64,000 nt of DNA. Origin: Coriobacteriaceae bacterium (GTDB lineage Bacteria; Actinomycetota; Coriobacteriia; Coriobacteriales; UMGS124). The notes beneath the pieces were generated by a model that was given only the letters and a program-made list of their open reading frames with translations, ran no database searches and had not been told where the DNA came from. The translations under genes and the position numbers were made by a program. Positions 61,094-64,000 of this stretch are shown piece after piece. Location: positions 80,795 through 144,794 of the forward strand of contig JAHZGC010000007.1 in the NCBI GenBank assembly GCA_019421015.1. The letters are read 5' to 3'. How positions within the stretch are numbered: position 1 is the first letter of the stretch; each line of letters begins with the position of its first letter.

Positions 61094-62463
61094 GGAATCA
61101 GCCTCCCCAGGTCTTCGGTCACCCGTCCCAGCCGCCCCTCGGCCGGCGCGACGGCAACCCCCTCGCCCACGCAGAACCCCTCGACGTCCCCCACCAGGTC
61201 GGCGAGGGGGCGCAGCACGAACTCGCGCTCCCCCATCCGCGGGTGCGGCAGCGTCAGTCGCGCGCCCGCATGAGCTTCTCCCTCTATCCACAGCAGGTCG
61301 AGGTCCAGGGGCCGCGGGCCGTTCACCACCGTGCGCACGCGGCCGGCGCCGGCCTCGACGGCCAGCAGGGCCTCGAGCAACGCCATGGGGTGCAGCCCCG
61401 TGCGCACCTCGAGGACGGCGTTGGCAAAGGAGGGCTGCCCGTCGAGATAGGCCGGCTCGGTGTCGTACACGTCGCTGGCCGCCACCACGGAGGTGAGGGG
61501 CAGCGAGGCGATCGAAGAAACCGCGCCGCGCAGCGCGGCCAGCCGGTCCCCAAGGTTGGCCCCGAGGGCAATAAAGGCGCGTCGCGGCTCGACGAGACCC
61601 CGGCAAGCCGCAAACGTCGCGAGCGCCTCGGCCGTGGCCGCCACGTCGTGGACCCGCACGACCCGGGCCCCCGCCTCGACGGCCGCCAAGGCCACCCCCA
61701 CCGACGCCGCGTCACGGCGCAGGGCCGGGTTCGCCCCGCTCAGGGCCCCCACGAACCGCTTGCGCGACACCGCGCAGAGGTAGGGGTACCCGAGGCGGGC
61801 GAGACGCCCCGTCGCCCGCTGAACCGCCAGGTCCTGGCAGGCGTCGGTCCCAAAGCCTGGACCGGCGTCGAGGCAGATCCGCTCGCGCGCCACCCCCGCC
61901 GCCTCCAGGGCGCAGGCCCCTTTGAGCAGGAACCCCTCCACGTCGGCCACAAAGGCCTCCGGGTCGCGGGTATGCCCTGCGGGGACGGGCCCGCCCAGGG
62001 CGCCGGGTGCCGCATGCATCAGCACGCATCCGCAGTCCCCCGCCGCCACCGCCTCGACCATCGCCGGGTCCGTAAACCCCGAGACGTCGTTCACGATGCG
62101 GGCGCCCGCCTCCAAGGCGGCGACGGCGACCTCGGCATGGCGCGTGTCAATCGACACCAGGGCCCCGGCGGCCGCGAGCTCGCGAACCACGGGCAGCACG
62201 CGCTCGCGCTCCTGGGCCGGGTCCACCGCCGTGAAGCCCGGCCGCGTCGACTCCCCGCCGACGTCCAGAATGTCGGCCCCTTCGTCGAGCAGCCGCATCC
62301 CCCAGGCAACGGCCTCGGCCGCCCCGGCGTGGGCGCCCCCGTCGCTAAAGGAGTCGGGCGTCACGTTCACGACCCCCATCACCCGGGGGCGCCCCAGGTC
62401 CAGCACCGTGCCTCCGCACCTCCAGCGGCGGGCCAGCGGCAGACCGCCCTTCCCGGCGCTCAT
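61090..62463 (-). CDS. FolP-FolK fusion (dihydropteroate synthase / HPPK)
   Basis: A 457-residue protein. Residues 1 to about 285 are dihydropteroate synthase (GVVNVTPDSFSDGG, DVGGESTRPG, CLDAGPGFGTDACQDLAVQ, SRKRFVG). Residues about 300-457 are HPPK (FIALGANLGDRL, SDVYDTEPAYLDGQPSFANA, NGPRPLDLDLLW, LPHPRMGEREFVLRPLADL). It joins two consecutive steps of folate synthesis in reverse pathway order (HPPK acts before DHPS). Its ATG overlaps the folE stop (ATGA). No folB (dihydroneopterin aldolase) gene is present in the cluster. Confidence 0.93.
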   Translation of the reverse strand: MSAGKGGLPLARRWRCGGTVLDLGRPRVMGVVNVTPDSFSDGGAHAGAAEAVAWGMRLLDEGADILDVGGESTRPGFTAVDPAQERERVLPVVRELAAAGALVSIDTRHAEVAVAALEAGARIVNDVSGFTDPAMVEAVAAGDCGCVLMHAAPGALGGPVPAGHTRDPEAFVADVEGFLLKGACALEAAGVARERICLDAGPGFGTDACQDLAVQRATGRLARLGYPYLCAVSRKRFVGALSGANPALRRDAASVGVALAAVEAGARVVRVHDVAATAEALATFAACRGLVEPRRAFIALGANLGDRLAALRGAVSSIASLPLTSVVAASDVYDTEPAYLDGQPSFANAVLEVRTGLHPMALLEALLAVEAGAGRVRTVVNGPRPLDLDLLWIEGEAHAGARLTLPHPRMGEREFVLRPLADLVGDVEGFCVGEGVAVAPAEGRLGRVTEDLGRLIP

Positions 62464-63029
62464 CGGGCGCCCCCAGCGATCAGGGCCGCCACGCGGTCGC
62501 GCGCGGCCGAGTCCTCCTCGTAGACGCCGCGGGCGCAGCAGGTCACCGTCTTGGAGCCCGGCTTGCACACGCCCCGCATGGTCATGCACATGTGCTCAGC
62601 CTCGAGCTGCACAAAGACGCCCCGGGGGGAGAGCCCCGCCACGACGGCGTCGGCCACCTGGGCCGTCAGGCGCTCCTGCAGCTGCAGCCGGCGCGCATAG
62701 GCCTCAACGCAGCGCGCGAGCTTGCTCAGGCCGCACACCCTGCCGTCCGCCCCCGGCAGGTAGGCCACGTGGGCCACGCCGTAAAACGGCAGCAGGTGAT
62801 GCTCGCACAGGGAGTAGAACGGTATGTCGCGCACCAGCACCACGTCGCGGTGTTCGGCGGCGAACGACACCTCGAAGAGCTCGGCGGGGTCCTTTGCCGC
62901 TCCCCCGCAGACCTCCTCCCACGCCCGGGCAACGCGGGCAGGCGTGTCGAGCAGGCCCTCGCGGCCGACGTCCTCGCCGGCGCCCTCCAGGATGAGCCGC
63001 ACGCCCCGCTCGATTTTCTCCCGATCCAC
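62460..63029 (-). CDS. folE: GTP cyclohydrolase I
   Basis: A 189-residue protein with the zinc and substrate motifs SLCEHHLLPFYGVAHVAY, GLSKLARCVEAYARRLQLQE and AEHMCMTMRGV. It starts the four-gene folE-folPK-birA-bioY transcript, in which the first three genes overlap by 4 bp. Confidence 0.95.
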   Translation of the reverse strand: MDREKIERGVRLILEGAGEDVGREGLLDTPARVARAWEEVCGGAAKDPAELFEVSFAAEHRDVVLVRDIPFYSLCEHHLLPFYGVAHVAYLPGADGRVCGLSKLARCVEAYARRLQLQERLTAQVADAVVAGLSPRGVFVQLEAEHMCMTMRGVCKPGSKTVTCCARGVYEEDSAARDRVAALIAGGAR

Positions 63030-63152
63030 CGGTTCCTCCTCAATCTTTGCCCCGCACCGCCCTCAGCGGCCGCATGTCGGTATCGGGGCATTGTACCAGT
63101 CGTTGCAGACGCCCCCTCCGCAAGCGCCCGATACACAAACGTCGCGCGAGCC

Positions 63153-63161
63153 TGCTATCAT
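63153..63161 (+). promoter_or_regulatory. Extended -10 promoter of the exonuclease III gene
   Basis: TGCTATCAT is an extended -10 element 41 bp before the ATG at 63202; no clear -35 precedes it. AAGGA at 63186-63190 is the ribosome site. Confidence 0.5.
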
Positions 63162-63201
63162 GCCATCGTCGATACCGCCCAACCCAAGGAGTCTGCCGCC
63201 C

Positions 63202-63990
63202 ATGAACGAGGAGTCCTACGCCACGCGCCTGGTGAGCTGGAACGTGAACGGCCTGCGGGCCGTCATGAAGAAGGGCTTCCCCCAGATCTTCTCGGAGTTC
63301 GGGGCCGACGTGGTGGCGCTTCAGGAGACCAAGCTCCAAGACGCCGACCGCGCCAAGCTCGACCTGGAGACCCTGCTGCCCGGCTACCACCAGACGTGGA
63401 ACTACGCCGAGCGCAAGGGGTACTCGGGAACGGCGGTCTTCAGCCGTGAGGAGCCCCGCAGCGTCCGGTACGGCTTTGAGGAGAACCCCGACGACGAGGG
63501 CCGCATCTGCGCCCTCGAGTTCGACCGCTACTGGTTCGTGAACGTCTACACGCCCAACGCCCAGGACGGCCTCAAGCGACTGGACTACCGCATGGCCTGG
63601 GACGACGAGTTCCGCCGCTTCCTGTGCGACTTGGCGGCCCACAAGCCCGTGGTGGCCTGCGGCGACTTCAACGTGGCCCACCAGGAGATCGACCTCAAGA
63701 ACCCGGGCCCCAACCGCGGCAACGCGGGCTTCTCAGACGAGGAGCGCGCCAAGTTCACCGACCTGCTGGGCGCCGGCTTCACCGACACCTTTCGCCTGGT
63801 GCACCCCCACGAGACGGGCACCTACAGCTGGTGGAGCTACCGCTTCAACGCCCGGGCCAACAATGCCGGCTGGCGCATCGACTACTTCCTGGTGAGCAAC
63901 AGCGTGGCCGGCCGCGTCTCCGACGCGCGCATCCTCAACCACGTCTACGGCAGCGACCACTGCCCCGTCCAGCTCGACATCGTCCTATAG
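63202..63990 (+). CDS. Exodeoxyribonuclease III (Xth/ExoA)
   Basis: A 262-residue protein. Metal and active-site motifs are complete: SWNVNGLRAV, LQETKLQD, GYSGTAVFSR, VNVYTPNAQ, VVACGDFNVAHQEIDL, TYSWWSYRFNARANNAGWRI, DYFLV and the final GSDHCPVQLDI. It is a class II AP endonuclease and 3' exonuclease of base-excision repair. Upstream in-frame extension into the folE antisense region was rejected because the ribosome site and promoter fit ATG 63202. Confidence 0.95.
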   Translation: MNEESYATRLVSWNVNGLRAVMKKGFPQIFSEFGADVVALQETKLQDADRAKLDLETLLPGYHQTWNYAERKGYSGTAVFSREEPRSVRYGFEENPDDEGRICALEFDRYWFVNVYTPNAQDGLKRLDYRMAWDDEFRRFLCDLAAHKPVVACGDFNVAHQEIDLKNPGPNRGNAGFSDEERAKFTDLLGAGFTDTFRLVHPHETGTYSWWSYRFNARANNAGWRIDYFLVSNSVAGRVSDARILNHVYGSDHCPVQLDIVL

Positions 63991-64000
63991 GCCGCAAGAA

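Overview
The window is about 64 kb of high-GC DNA from a Gram-positive anaerobe. It most likely belongs to class Coriobacteriia (Eggerthellaceae, Coriobacteriaceae or Atopobiaceae); this is inferred from gene content and not proven. Supporting content includes a secreted-type flavin fumarate-reductase-like enzyme with an FMN-binding domain, NapG/NapH-like ferredoxins with a TorD chaperone, a complete ccmEFABCD set, a TsaB-RimI-TsaD triple fusion and a FolP-FolK fusion.

Layout. 1-1103: end of a flavin reductase. 11079-1465 (minus): a respiratory maturation operon of an acidic unknown protein, TorD, NapG-like, NapH-like, a polyferredoxin with an MvhD-like middle, then two mutually related, degenerate UvrD-like proteins flanking an Ala/Glu-rich unknown. 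16437-11572 (minus): DegV, a beta-hydroxyacid dehydrogenase with a His/Cys tail, a small membrane protein and RlmKL. 16996-25495 (plus): seven tightly packed or overlapping genes that look like a cell-envelope polysaccharide system (Tat-exported TIM-barrel hydrolase, VTC domain, DUF4956, CotH, membrane-anchored glycosidase-like protein with a CBM9-like end, HEAT protein, processive GT2). 31.1-25.5 kb (minus, convergent): a REC-HD-GYP-GGDEF protein, an Hpt protein and a hybrid histidine kinase. 31.4-43.7 kb (minus): HPF, a solute-binding lipoprotein, ComF, TsaBD, TsaE, uracil-DNA glycosylase, alanine racemase, Nnr and AcpS. 43.7-51.6 kb (minus): GlmS, an MFS exporter, GlmM, RpsI/RplM, a small unknown and a secreted SurA-like protein. 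51.8-63.0 kb (minus): tRNA-Glu, a two-domain PPK2, the cytochrome c maturation operon, BioY, BirA, FolPK and FolE. 63202-63990 (plus): exonuclease III.

How the genes work together. The ferredoxin/TorD operon, the ccm operon and the flavin reductase fit anaerobic respiration at the outer face of the membrane. The GT2/CotH/VTC cluster plausibly makes and modifies a surface glycan, and the neighbouring c-di-GMP and phosphorelay genes could control it. GlmS, GlmM, Alr, AcpS and TsaBDE are housekeeping.

The intergenic DNA is unusually structured. It holds six members of a nested-palindrome family (arms differ between copies but pair within each copy; one sits in frame inside tsaB, and three supply a TAG stop codon), two loci of inverted unit arrays with a 41-bp period, and two 218-220-bp MITE-like elements with 33-bp terminal inverted repeats. 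The best candidates for something undescribed are the seven-gene envelope cluster, the palindrome family and the paired degenerate UvrD-like proteins.
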